Source: CALFXN01 sp937957815
GTDB lineage: Bacteria; Synergistota; Synergistia; Synergistales; Aminobacteriaceae
Direction: 5' to 3'
Assembly (NCBI GenBank): GCA_036788195.1
Contig: DAIQNX010000006.1
Location: forward strand, 1 to 64,000
Length of the DNA stretch: 64,000 nucleotides
Below the pieces are notes generated by a model. That model ran no database searches. It was given only the letters and a program-made list of their open reading frames with translations, and was not told the DNA's origin. A program made the position numbers and the translations under genes. Positions 25,455-34,047 of this stretch are shown one piece after another. Position 1 is the stretch's first letter. Every line of letters starts with the position of its first letter.

Positions 25455-25981
25455 ACCGGGAAATGGTTTTCGGACTCGTCACGGGAATCATCTTCGGCGT
25501 CCTCTTGCAGCGCGCCGGCGTGATCCGGTACGACAAGCAGCTCGCGGCGCTGCGCCTTCGCGACATGACGATCCTCAAGTTCATGCTCTCGACGATCTGC
25601 GTCGCGATGGTCGGAACGTACCTTCTCGTCGATCTCGGAATGGCGAAACTGTCGACAAAACCGACGATTCTGGGCGGCGTCGTCATCGGCGGCGCGCTCT
25701 TCGGCGTCGGATGGGCGATCTTCGGGTACTGCCCTGGAACGGCGATGGGTGCGCTCGGCGAGGGGCGGCTGGACGCGGCCTTCGGCCTTGCGGGGATGCT
25801 TGTCGGGGCGGGAATCTATGCCGAAATCTACCCGCTTATGAAGAATACGGTCCTCACCTGGGGCGACTACGGAAAGATAACGGTCCCGCAGTTGCTCGGC
25901 GTCAATCACTGGATCGTCATTGCTGTCTTCGTGGCGGGAACGCTTGTGCTTTTCCGGTGGTTCGAGAAGAAGGGGCTCTGA
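25451..25981 (+). CDS. YeeE/YedE (DUF6691-type) transporter, second half
   Basis: The 176-residue membrane protein has the second conserved signature of the family, GVGWAIFGYCPGTAMGALGEG (cysteine retained), and helices before and after it. Two-gene YeeE systems consist of one half with ADGC-SGHG and one with GYCPGT; here the first half carries the UGA. The family transports thiosulfate or other sulfur species, and some members are proposed selenium transporters. Translation is coupled to the preceding gene. Confidence 0.83.
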   Translation: MNREMVFGLVTGIIFGVLLQRAGVIRYDKQLAALRLRDMTILKFMLSTICVAMVGTYLLVDLGMAKLSTKPTILGGVVIGGALFGVGWAIFGYCPGTAMGALGEGRLDAAFGLAGMLVGAGIYAEIYPLMKNTVLTWGDYGKITVPQLLGVNHWIVIAVFVAGTLVLFRWFEKKGL

Positions 25982-25988
25982 ACGACGC

Positions 25989-26018
25989 GGGCGGAGGGAA
26001 TCCCCTCCGCCCTTTTTT
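25989..26018 (+). terminator. Rho-independent terminator after the YeeE pair
   Basis: GGGCGGAGGG-AATC-CCCTCCGCCC is a perfect 10-bp stem followed by six T (26013-26018). It separates this operon from the convergent FmdE-family gene. Confidence 0.9.
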
Positions 26019-26032
26019 GCGGTTCTTCGCGG

Positions 26033-26653
26033 CTACAGGAACTCGACGCCGCGCTCGATCCTGTTGAAACAGGCGATGCAGAGCGTTGCGCCCCTGTAGA
26101 ACCGTCCCCTCGGCTCCATGAAAGGCTCGCCGCACTTGTCGCAGACGAGCGTCGGAAAGAGCCGCGCCCGATCGGGAAGCGCGAACGGAACCCTCCCGAT
26201 CTCGAAGAGATCGTCGAGGTCGGCCTCCATGATCAGGTCGCAGCGTTTGAGCTGTGCGGCGTCGAACGCCTTCTCCTCTTCCGGCGTCGCTCGTCCCGAC
26301 GCGATCAGCATCCTGAGTTCGAGTCGCGCGCGGTCATCGGGACGCGGAGCGTGCTTCGCGACGATCCTGAATGATCGCCCGTCGCTCCGGCGAAAAAAGC
26401 TGAACGCGACCTTCCCGTGGTCGAGGAAGAGGAGGTTGCCTTTCCCGAACGTGCATCCCGTGAGGAACTGAACGGCGTCTACGGCGCACATGTCCGTCTC
26501 GGTCACCGCGACAATCTCTTCGTCCCGGCTCGAACCGACCTCCCGGAGCGCGATCTCCGACGCGCGGATTCCGATGGAAAGGCCCGGGCACCGGTGCCCG
26601 TGGAACGCGATCGTACGTCCGATCGTCGCCTTGTCGATGGTACATCCAACCAC
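26033..26653 (-). CDS. FmdE-family protein with C-terminal zinc ribbon
   Basis: The 206-residue protein has an FmdE domain (FHGHRCPGLSIGIRASEIAL; ETDMCAVDAVQFLTGCTFGKGNL), named after formylmethanofuran dehydrogenase subunit E, and a C-terminal four-cysteine zinc ribbon (CDKCGEPF, CIACF). Bacterial members are widespread in anaerobes and often sit beside metal importers or Mo/W enzymes; the function is not established. The start is GTG 26653, with GGAGG 8 bases upstream. It diverges from a FecBCD-type importer, suggesting common regulation. Confidence 0.85.
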   Translation of the reverse strand: MVGCTIDKATIGRTIAFHGHRCPGLSIGIRASEIALREVGSSRDEEIVAVTETDMCAVDAVQFLTGCTFGKGNLLFLDHGKVAFSFFRRSDGRSFRIVAKHAPRPDDRARLELRMLIASGRATPEEEKAFDAAQLKRCDLIMEADLDDLFEIGRVPFALPDRARLFPTLVCDKCGEPFMEPRGRFYRGATLCIACFNRIERGVEFL

Positions 26654-26776
26654 GTGTCATTCCTCCGTTCCGTGTGACGATATCATAGAATTGTAACACA
26701 GGTGCGCTGAGCTGCTTGGGTGCACACCAACTATATGCCTCTCGCGTGCTTTTGCGACCCGACCGACGGAGAAATC

Positions 26777-26804
26777 ATAGCACGTAAGTAATATTTCGTG
26801 CTAT
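26777..26804. promoter_or_regulatory. Inverted repeat between the FmdE and importer genes
   Basis: ATAGCACG and CGTGCTAT are perfect 8-bp arms separated by 12 AT-rich bases, in the 203-bp divergent gap, about 53 bases before the importer start. A TATTAT (26802-26807) overlapping the right arm could be the -10 of the importer operon, so the repeat is well placed as a metal-regulator operator. The protein that binds is unknown. Confidence 0.5.
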
Positions 26805-26856
26805 TATAGAACAAACCATATTGCGGGAATTCCCGCGGGAAACGGGAGGCATGGAG

Positions 26857-27978
26857 ATGCGTCGTCGTTATGCGTTCATGTTCGCGTTGTTCCTGCTTTT
26901 TTCACCGGCTTTTTCGTCACTCGCCGGCGCGCGTGCGATACGCGACGGAATGGGGAGGACGGTTGAGATTCCGGACGCCGTGGAGCGCGTTCTCTGTTCC
27001 GGGTCGGGGTGTCTCCGCCTCCTCGTGTATCTGAATGCGCAGGATCGCGCGGTCGGCGTGGATTCGGCGGAAAAGCGCACAGGGCCGCTCGCTTCTTTGC
27101 ATTCTTCGAAACCGTACCTCGCTGCGCATCCGGAACTGTCCGGACTCCCGCTCTTCGGCGAATTCCGGGGAATGGACAACCCGGAGCTCATTCTTGGATT
27201 GTCCCGGCAACCTCAGGTAATCTTCAAGGTTTTCGCCCCATCGGCGGTTCAGCCCGACGAATTGCAGGCAAAGACGGGTATTCCCGTCGTCGCTTTTGAA
27301 TACGGGAATCTGTCGGACCAGAAAGAGACGTTTTTCGCGGCTTTGCGCCTCATGGCCGATGTCCTCGGAGTGAAGGAGCGAGGAGAAAGCGTGGTCGCCT
27401 TCTTCGAGGAACAAATGAAAGGCATCCGCAGTCGCACTGCCGGCGTCGCCCCGGAGAAACGGCGTCGCTGCTACGTCGGCGGCGTTGCCTATAAAGGGCC
27501 GCACGGCATCACGTCGACAGAGCCGGGGTATCCTCCGTTCGCGCTGGTTGGTGCGGAAAACGTAGCTTCGGTTCCGGCCGGCAAGGGGATGGGGACCGCG
27601 ACGATCGCGAAGGAAAAACTGCTCGAATGGGATCCGGCCGTTTTCTTCATCGACCTTTCCACGACAACGGGAGGGAAGGAAGCGAACGCGCTGATCGAAC
27701 TCGGAACGGACTCGTCCCTTGCAACCATCGCAGCGGTGAGGAATGGCGAGATCTACGGAGTGTTGCCCTATAATTCCTACTCCATAAACTTCGGTTCGAT
27801 CCTGGCGGACGCATGGTTCGTCGGGAAGATTCTGTATCCTGAGCTTTTCGCGGATGTCGATCCCGTGAAGAAGGCCGACGAAATCTATTCATTCCTGGTC
27901 GGAAAACCCGTTTTCCCGATGGTGAATTCCGGGTACGGAAACCAGGTTTTTACGAAACTTTCGCCGCAGAAGGACTGA
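26857..27978 (+). CDS. Periplasmic metal-chelate/oxyanion-binding protein (FepB/BtuF-type, TroA-like fold)
   Basis: The 373-residue exported protein has a signal peptide (RRRYAFMFALFLLFSPAF, cleavage near SLAGARA) and the PBP2-type III opening RDGMGRTVEIPDAVERVLC, with VDPVKKADEIYSFL at the end. ATG 26857 has GGGAGG 7 bases upstream; ATG 26851 is too close to it. The following permease and ATPase are BtuC/BtuD-like. Ligands of this family include ferric siderophores, B12 and, for some, molybdate; the FmdE neighbour makes a Mo/W or iron compound plausible, but this is unproven. Confidence 0.84.
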   Translation: MRRRYAFMFALFLLFSPAFSSLAGARAIRDGMGRTVEIPDAVERVLCSGSGCLRLLVYLNAQDRAVGVDSAEKRTGPLASLHSSKPYLAAHPELSGLPLFGEFRGMDNPELILGLSRQPQVIFKVFAPSAVQPDELQAKTGIPVVAFEYGNLSDQKETFFAALRLMADVLGVKERGESVVAFFEEQMKGIRSRTAGVAPEKRRRCYVGGVAYKGPHGITSTEPGYPPFALVGAENVASVPAGKGMGTATIAKEKLLEWDPAVFFIDLSTTTGGKEANALIELGTDSSLATIAAVRNGEIYGVLPYNSYSINFGSILADAWFVGKILYPELFADVDPVKKADEIYSFLVGKPVFPMVNSGYGNQVFTKLSPQKD

Positions 27979-29048
27979 TGCACCTCGAGCAGGGGAATGT
28001 CCCGGACGGATATCTCCGGTATGTCGCGCGCAAGAGAACTCTGCTGACGGGACTCTTTCTCCTTACGTGCGTCGTCGCGATTGCCTCCGTGTGTCTCGGC
28101 GCGGTCAGGATTCCCCTCCCGGATGTCCTCGCGGCGCTTTCGGGGAGCGGGACGGCGCCGCGGATCTCGGCGATCGTCTGGAACATCCGGTTGCCGCAGA
28201 CGCTGACGGCGATATTCGCCGGCGCCTCGCTCGCGCTTTGCGGGACTTTGTCGCAGGCGCTCCTTCGCAATCCGCTCGCATCGCCGTTCACTCTCGGGAT
28301 CTCGAACGCGGCCGCGTTCGGCGGAGCGTTTTCGATCATCTTTCTCGGGGCGGGGCGTATGCAGAGCACTGTAGCCGACGCGGTGCGCGTCTCGAACCCA
28401 CTTACGGCCACGTCGTGCGCCTTTTGCTTCAGCGTGCTCGCTTCGGCGCTGGTCCTGCTGATCGCACGCGCGGGCCGCTCGAAGCCCGAAGTGATGGTCC
28501 TCGCCGGTGTCGCTCTCGGATCGCTCTTCACCGCGGGGACGATGTTTCTCCAGTATTTCGCCGATGACTCGCAGGTTGCGGCCGCCGTGTTCTGGACGTT
28601 CGGCGACGTCTCGCGTGCGACGTGGCGGGAACTCGCGATCATAGCCGTCGTTTTCGCGGGCGTCTTCTCCGGGGCGTCGTTTTTCGCGCTCGATCTGAAC
28701 GCGCTCGAAGCGGGGGACGAAACGGCCCGGAGTCTTGGAATCCCGGTCGACGTCCTGCGGGTTCTCGGAATGGGGGTCGTGTCCCTGCTGAGCGCCGTTG
28801 TCGTCGCATTCCTCGGAGTCATCGGTTTTATCGGGCTTGTCGCCCCGCATATGCTCCGGCGCGTCATCGGCAACGACCATCGATTCCTCCTTCCTGCGTC
28901 GGCCGTTGCGGGAGCGTGCCTGCTGCTCGCGGCGGACACGGCGGCGCGTCTTGTCTTTGCGCCGCGCGTGTTGCCGGTTTCGGTGCTGACGGCGTTTCTG
29001 GGCGTTCCTGTTTTTCTCGCGATCATCCTGAGGACGAGGACCGCATGA
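27978..29048 (+). CDS. FecCD/BtuC-type ABC transporter permease
   Basis: This 356-residue permease has about nine hydrophobic segments and family motifs RLPQTLTAIFAGASLALCG, NPLASPFTLGISNAAAFG and GVIGFIGLVAPHMLRRVIG. It starts by TGATG overlap with the binding protein and itself overlaps the ATPase by four bases, so the three are one translational unit. Confidence 0.9.
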   Translation: MHLEQGNVPDGYLRYVARKRTLLTGLFLLTCVVAIASVCLGAVRIPLPDVLAALSGSGTAPRISAIVWNIRLPQTLTAIFAGASLALCGTLSQALLRNPLASPFTLGISNAAAFGGAFSIIFLGAGRMQSTVADAVRVSNPLTATSCAFCFSVLASALVLLIARAGRSKPEVMVLAGVALGSLFTAGTMFLQYFADDSQVAAAVFWTFGDVSRATWRELAIIAVVFAGVFSGASFFALDLNALEAGDETARSLGIPVDVLRVLGMGVVSLLSAVVVAFLGVIGFIGLVAPHMLRRVIGNDHRFLLPASAVAGACLLLAADTAARLVFAPRVLPVSVLTAFLGVPVFLAIILRTRTA

Positions 29049-29863
29049 CCGAAGGTCTCTCGGTCCGATCTCTCGGATTCCGTTACGCCGACAGAGTCGT
29101 CCTCCGGGACGTGTCGTTCGACGCGCGGGAGGGGGAATTTCTGGCGATTCTCGGCCCGAACGGCGCGGGAAAAACGACGTTGCTCCGGTGCGTCGACGGC
29201 GTTCTTCCGGCGTCTTCGGGGAGCGTCGAAACGAACGGCGTCCCGATCACGCGTCTCCCGCGCGCGGAGAGGGCGCGGCGTCTCGCGTACGTTCCACAGC
29301 GTTCCGTTCTCGCGGGAGTCACGGCTTTCGATGCCGTGCTTCTCGGAAGGCGTCCCCACGTCCGCTGGAGCATCGGAGGGGCGGATATCCGGGCGGCCGA
29401 TGCCGTGATGCGGCGTCTCGGCATCGAAGGTCTGGCGCTGCGGAGCGTCGACGAGATGAGTGGAGGAGAGCTTCAGATGACCCTTCTCGCCCGCGCTCTC
29501 GTGCAGGATCCCCGCGTTCTCCTCATGGACGAGCCCACGGGCAGCCTCGATCCGCGACACCAGATGGAGATTCTCGGGATCGTCCGGCGCATTGTCCGCG
29601 AGCACCATATCGCGGCGGTCATGACCATTCACGATATCAACATGGCGCTCCGATTCGCGGACCGGGTGCTCTTTCTCTCGCACTCTCCGGATGAAGCCGG
29701 TGCGACCGTGATCCACGCGGCGAAACCTGAAGAGGTGACGGGAACGATGATCCGCGACGCGTTCGAATTCGATGCCGAGATCGTCGACCATAACGGCGTC
29801 AGGGTTTTCGTTCCCGCCGATTTCGGAGAGACTCCCTCGTCTCGTGCTGACGCTGATCTCTGA
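29045..29863 (+). CDS. FecE/BtuD-type ABC transporter ATPase
   Basis: The 272-residue protein has GPNGAGKTTLL as Walker A, MSGGELQMTLLARAL as signature and LLMDEPTGSLDPRHQ as Walker B, followed by the H-loop MTIHDINMAL. It completes the importer. The start ATG 29045 overlaps the permease stop (ATGA). Confidence 0.9.
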   Translation: MTEGLSVRSLGFRYADRVVLRDVSFDAREGEFLAILGPNGAGKTTLLRCVDGVLPASSGSVETNGVPITRLPRAERARRLAYVPQRSVLAGVTAFDAVLLGRRPHVRWSIGGADIRAADAVMRRLGIEGLALRSVDEMSGGELQMTLLARALVQDPRVLLMDEPTGSLDPRHQMEILGIVRRIVREHHIAAVMTIHDINMALRFADRVLFLSHSPDEAGATVIHAAKPEEVTGTMIRDAFEFDAEIVDHNGVRVFVPADFGETPSSRADADL

Positions 29864-29940
29864 AAGCGTTCCTTTCCCCCGGCAGTTGACGTAACGGGGC
29901 GCGGCCCCGAAAATGAGTGACGTCCGGGGGGGTGTCCTGA

Positions 29941-32205
29941 ATGGGAGATTCGAAGGAGACGCGGTACGGCGGTCCGGATTTCAGGCAGGAGCTCGAAAGG
30001 TTCATCGCCGAAGGGAAGACCGTCGGCGACATCGTCAGGGATCTCGGGATCAGCCCGGAGATCATCAATAGGTGGAAGCAGGACGAGAAGAGCCGGATCG
30101 GTGCGTCGGCGCTCGCCGCTCTCGCGGGGAAGGTGCGCGCTCCCGAGATCGACGTCAGCGCTTCCCGCCGGGAGTTCACGAACATCTACAGTCACGGGTT
30201 CGTCCGGGTCGCCGCGTGCGTTCCCGAAGTCCGCGTCTCGGACCCGGCCTTCAACGCCGCGAAGACCGTCGAACTCGCGGGTGCGGCGAAGGAGCGGAAC
30301 GTCCTTCTCGCGGTCTTCCCGGAGCTCGGGATTTCCTCGTATTCGTGCGGGGACCTCTTCTTCCAGGAAGCCCTGCTGCGGTCCGTGCTCGACGGAATCA
30401 GGGCCGTCGCTGACGCGACATCGCTCATGGAGATGGTCGTCGTCGTCGGCGCGCCCCTGAAAATCCGCGACGCGCTCTACAACTGCGGCGTCGTCCTCTG
30501 CAACGGCAGGATCGCCGGCGTCGCCGTCAAGAGCTTCCCTCCCAACTACCGCGAGTTCTACGAGCTGCGGCACTTTCGTCCGGCCCGGGAACTGCCCGTC
30601 GAAACGATCGACCTCTGCGGCCAGAGGAACGTTCCGGTCGGAGCGGATCTCGTGTTCGAGGTCGACGGCATCCCGGACTTCCGGTTCTACTGCGAGATCT
30701 GCGAAGATCTCTGGGCTCCCGTCCCTCCGTCGAGCTACGCGGCGCTCAACGGCGCGACCGTGATCGCGAATCTGTCTGCCTCGAACATCACGACGGGAAA
30801 GGACGACTACCGGCGCAATCTCGTCGCGAGCCAATCCGCCCGCTGCGTCGCGGGGTACGTCTACTCGGCGGCCGGACCGGGGGAATCGACGACGGATCTC
30901 GCGTGGGACGGACATGCGATCGTCTGCGAGAACGGCGTCCAGCTCGCGGAGACGGAGCGTTTCTCGTGGAAGCCGGGCGTCGCCGTCACGGAGATCGACG
31001 TCGACCGTCTCTCGAGAGAGCGGATGACGCTCACGAGCTTCTCGAAGACGGAGACGGTTCCCGACTTCCGCAGGGTGAGCGTCCCGCTGCGAGCGCCGTT
31101 CGGGAAGATCCTCCCGATCCGGGAGTTCCCGCGTTTCCCGTACGTCCCGCAGGATCCCGCGCTCCGCGACAGGAGATGTTCGGAGATCAGCGAGATCCAG
31201 GTTCAGGGGCTCGCGAAGCGCATGAAGACGACGGGTGTCACGAATCTCGTGGTCGGGGTTTCGGGAGGACTCGATTCCACGCAGGCGCTCATCGTGTGCG
31301 CGAAGACGATGGACTGCCTCGGCCTGCCGAGAAGGAATGTCGGCGCCTTTTCGATGCCCGGATTCGCGACGTCGGCGAGAACGCGCGACAGCGCATCGCG
31401 GCTCATGAAGGCCCTCAGGGTCGATACCGGGGAGATCGACATCCGGCCCGCGTGCATCCAGATGCTCAAAGACATCGGGCACCCCTTCGCGCAGGGGAAG
31501 CAGGAGTTCGACGTGACCTTCGAGAACGTCCAGGCGGGGCAGCGGACGTCGACGCTCTTCCGGCTCGCGAACCTGCGGCGCGCGCTCGTCGTCGGCACGG
31601 GCGACCTGAGCGAGCTCGCTCTCGGATGGTGCACCTACGGCGTCGGCGACCACATGTCGCACTACAACGTGAACGCGAGCGTGCCGAAGACGCTGATCCA
31701 GTACCTCATCCGCTGGACCGCGGCGAACAACCAGTTCGGCCTCGACGCCTCGACGGTCCTCTACGATATCCTCAACACGGAGATCAGCCCGGAGCTCGTT
31801 CCGGGGAAGGACGGCTCCGCGCCGGGACAGAGCACGGAGGCGGTCGTCGGACCGTACGAGCTCCAGGACTTCACGACGTATTACATCACGCGGTACGGAT
31901 TTTCGCCGTCGAAGGTCGCATTCCTCGCGTGGAACGCGTGGCGCGACCGCGGCGCGGGGGCGTGGCCGGACATCCCTCCCGCATCCCGGCACGAGTACAC
32001 GCTTGCCGAGATCCGGCACTGGCTTTCGGTCTTCGTCCGTCGTTTCTTCAGGACGAGCCAGTTCAAGCGGTCGTGCGTTCCGGACGGCCCGAAGGTGGGG
32101 TCGGGAGGGGCGCTGTCGCCGCGGGGAGACTACCGCGCTCCGAGCGACGGGGAGGACGCCCCCTGGCTCGAAGACCTCCGGAACATCCCGGGGGAGGAAC
32201 CGTAG
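29941..32205 (+). CDS. nadE: Glutamine-dependent NAD synthetase with extra N-terminal helix-turn-helix
   Basis: The protein is 754 residues. The nitrilase-type glutaminase domain (FTNIYSHGFVRVAACVPE at about 80) carries VFPELGISSYS (Glu), GVAVKSFPPNY (Lys) and FYCEICEDLW (Cys, about 250); the synthetase domain has the ATP loop GVSGGLDST at about 437. It makes NAD from deamido-NAD using glutamine ammonia. The usual protein begins near residue 80 here. The first 75 residues are extra and contain ERFIAEGKTVGDIVRDLGIS followed by PEIINRWKQ, a helix-turn-helix like that of IS3-type transposase OrfA. TTGACG at 29886 with a poor -10 may be the promoter. A later start cannot be excluded. Confidence 0.88.
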   Translation: MGDSKETRYGGPDFRQELERFIAEGKTVGDIVRDLGISPEIINRWKQDEKSRIGASALAALAGKVRAPEIDVSASRREFTNIYSHGFVRVAACVPEVRVSDPAFNAAKTVELAGAAKERNVLLAVFPELGISSYSCGDLFFQEALLRSVLDGIRAVADATSLMEMVVVVGAPLKIRDALYNCGVVLCNGRIAGVAVKSFPPNYREFYELRHFRPARELPVETIDLCGQRNVPVGADLVFEVDGIPDFRFYCEICEDLWAPVPPSSYAALNGATVIANLSASNITTGKDDYRRNLVASQSARCVAGYVYSAAGPGESTTDLAWDGHAIVCENGVQLAETERFSWKPGVAVTEIDVDRLSRERMTLTSFSKTETVPDFRRVSVPLRAPFGKILPIREFPRFPYVPQDPALRDRRCSEISEIQVQGLAKRMKTTGVTNLVVGVSGGLDSTQALIVCAKTMDCLGLPRRNVGAFSMPGFATSARTRDSASRLMKALRVDTGEIDIRPACIQMLKDIGHPFAQGKQEFDVTFENVQAGQRTSTLFRLANLRRALVVGTGDLSELALGWCTYGVGDHMSHYNVNASVPKTLIQYLIRWTAANNQFGLDASTVLYDILNTEISPELVPGKDGSAPGQSTEAVVGPYELQDFTTYYITRYGFSPSKVAFLAWNAWRDRGAGAWPDIPPASRHEYTLAEIRHWLSVFVRRFFRTSQFKRSCVPDGPKVGSGGALSPRGDYRAPSDGEDAPWLEDLRNIPGEEP

Positions 32206-32299
32206 ACGCGGCGTATCCCCCGGAACGTCTTCTGTTCCATGTTCTCCCTGTGGTACGATGAGCGCAAATGAGGAATGACGCTCACTGGGAGGACTCGCC

Positions 32300-32425
32300 A
32301 TGAAGACGCTGCATTCTCCGCCGCCCGAAAACGAATCGTTCCGACATGATCCGGCGCGCCTTCCGGATGTCGCGTGGTTTTTCCTCGGGCCGAAGCCCGA
32401 CGGAAAACATGGTTTGAGACGATGA
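32300..32425 (+). CDS. Short upstream ORF (41 codons) overlapping the antiporter start
   Basis: ATG 32300 is preceded by TGGGAGG, the only good ribosome site in this gap, and the frame ends at TGA 32423, overlapping ATG 32422 of the antiporter gene (ATGA). The peptide (MKTLHSPPPENESFRHDP...) has no recognisable domain. The antiporter start has no ribosome site of its own, so this small ORF probably serves for translational coupling or as a leader peptide. Confidence 0.45.
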   Translation: MKTLHSPPPENESFRHDPARLPDVAWFFLGPKPDGKHGLRR

Positions 32426-33894
32426 CGCCGCATCTCGTCGTCTTCACGGTCGGACTTCTCGTCTTCCTGAGCATCTTCGCGAGCAAGATCTCCGGGAAGT
32501 TCGGACTGCCGGTCCTCCTGATGTTTCTCGCCATCGGAATGCTCGCCGGAGCGGACGGACCCGGGGGAATCTATTTCGACAACGCCGAGGTCGCCAATCT
32601 CGTCGGCACGTTCGCTCTGGCTTTCATTCTTTTTTCGGGCGGAATCGACACGAACTGGGACAGCGTCCGCCCGGTCCTCGGGAATGCGCTGGCGCTTGCG
32701 ACGCTCGGAGTGGCTCTCACAGCGGCGCTCGTCGGTATTTTTGCATGGAAGGTCCTCGGTTTCGACATGTACGAGGGATTTCTTCTCGGATCCATCGTGT
32801 CGTCCACCGATGCGGCGGCGGTCTTCGCCGTCCTGCGTTCCAGAGGCGTCGGCCTGAAGGGGAATCTGAGGCCGCTTCTCGAACTCGAGTCCGGCAGCAA
32901 TGACCCGATGGCGATCTTTCTCACGACGGCGATGATCGGACTCATCTCGGACCCGTCGAAATCCTGGGTGTCGTTGCTTCCGTCGCTCGGCGTCGATATG
33001 ACGGCCGGTTTTCTCACGGGCGCGGCGACCGGATTTCTCGCGGGGCGGCTCTTCGACTCGGTCCGGCTCGAATACGAGGGACTCTACCCCGTTCTCGGCA
33101 TGAGCCTTGTCCTGCTGACGTTCGGAGGCGCGGAAATCCTGCACGGCAACGGCTTCCTCGCGGTCTACGTCTGCGGCATCGTTCTCGGAAACACGGACTT
33201 CGTGAACAAACGCACGCTTGCGAAGTTCCACGATGGTCTCGGCTGGCTTATGCAGATCGTCCTGTTCCTCGTCCTCGGGTTGCTCGTGTTCCCGTCGCGA
33301 CTTCCCGCCGTCGCACTCCCGGCTCTGATCGTGTCCGCGTTCCTGATGTTCGTCGCGAGGCCGATCGCCGTCTGTCTCGGGCTTCTGGGAAGCTCCTTCT
33401 CCCCGGCGCAGCGGACGCTTGTCGCGTGGACGGGGCTTCGCGGGGCCGTCCCGATCGTTCTCGCGACGATTCCCTTTACGGCGGGGTACGAACGGTCGGA
33501 CATTCTCTTCAACATGGTGTTTTTCATCGTGCTGACATCCGTCCTGCTGCAGGGCAGGACGCTCATGTCCGTCGCGAGACTGCTCGGCGTCGACGAGCCG
33601 CTCGTATCCCGCCCGCGATATCCGCTCGAGTTTGAAAGGACCGGTACGGGAATGCCCGGCGAAACGCGCGAGATCGATATTCTGCCGGACGCCGCTGTGG
33701 TCGGCAGGCGGGTTTCGGAGCTGTCGCTGCCACAGGGGTCGCTCATCCTGCTGCTCCGGAGGGGACCGGGATTCGTCGTCCCGAATGGGGAGACGGTGAT
33801 AGAGGCGTTCGATACGTTGCTTCTCATTGCGGAAAAAAAGCTGCTTCACGAGGCTCAGGCGATCCTCACCGCTTCAAGGGACGGCGAAGGATGA
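32422..33894 (+). CDS. NhaP2/CvrA-type K+(Na+)/H+ antiporter
   Basis: The 490-residue protein has twelve or more membrane helices of the CPA1 family with GSIVSSTDAAAVFAVL and LELESGSNDPMAIFLT, the ion-site aspartates of the antiporter core, followed by a C-terminal TrkA-C-like regulatory domain (about 415-485). The M at 32422 is the natural family start; the frame is open to 32374. It follows the small ORF and appears to be transcribed with it. It exchanges cations for protons across the inner membrane; ion preference is not visible. Confidence 0.88.
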   Translation: MTPHLVVFTVGLLVFLSIFASKISGKFGLPVLLMFLAIGMLAGADGPGGIYFDNAEVANLVGTFALAFILFSGGIDTNWDSVRPVLGNALALATLGVALTAALVGIFAWKVLGFDMYEGFLLGSIVSSTDAAAVFAVLRSRGVGLKGNLRPLLELESGSNDPMAIFLTTAMIGLISDPSKSWVSLLPSLGVDMTAGFLTGAATGFLAGRLFDSVRLEYEGLYPVLGMSLVLLTFGGAEILHGNGFLAVYVCGIVLGNTDFVNKRTLAKFHDGLGWLMQIVLFLVLGLLVFPSRLPAVALPALIVSAFLMFVARPIAVCLGLLGSSFSPAQRTLVAWTGLRGAVPIVLATIPFTAGYERSDILFNMVFFIVLTSVLLQGRTLMSVARLLGVDEPLVSRPRYPLEFERTGTGMPGETREIDILPDAAVVGRRVSELSLPQGSLILLLRRGPGFVVPNGETVIEAFDTLLLIAEKKLLHEAQAILTASRDGEG

Positions 33895-33964
33895 CCCCGG
33901 CGCCGGAAGAGCGGAACGAACTCCATTGTCAACCGCGCTTCCTCCCGAGTGGAGTCCGAAGATG

Positions 33965-34001
33965 TTACACTCCCGTGACATCCGGGTGACGGCGTTCTGA
34001 C
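33965..34001 (+). promoter_or_regulatory. Four 11-bp-phased repeats (Pho-box-like) before the VWA/two-component operon
   Basis: TTAC (33965), TGAC (33976), TGAC (33987) and TGAC (33998) recur at exactly 11-bp intervals. On the opposite strand the units read TGTCA, CGTCA, TGTCA, TGTAA, the phasing and core of PhoB/OmpR-family binding boxes. The last unit is 46 bases ahead of the first gene of an operon that encodes an OmpR-family regulator, so autoregulation is likely. Confidence 0.6.
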
Positions 34002-34047
34002 ACATCGACGGCTCGGGCGGCGTACTCTCTTTCCGGAGGTGGTTGTC

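Noticed and set aside
29629..33849. 1406-codon open frame on the minus strand opposite nadE and the antiporter
   Set aside because: Composition is Arg/Glu/Asp-rich shadow sequence, no domains, and the opposite strand carries two well-supported genes.
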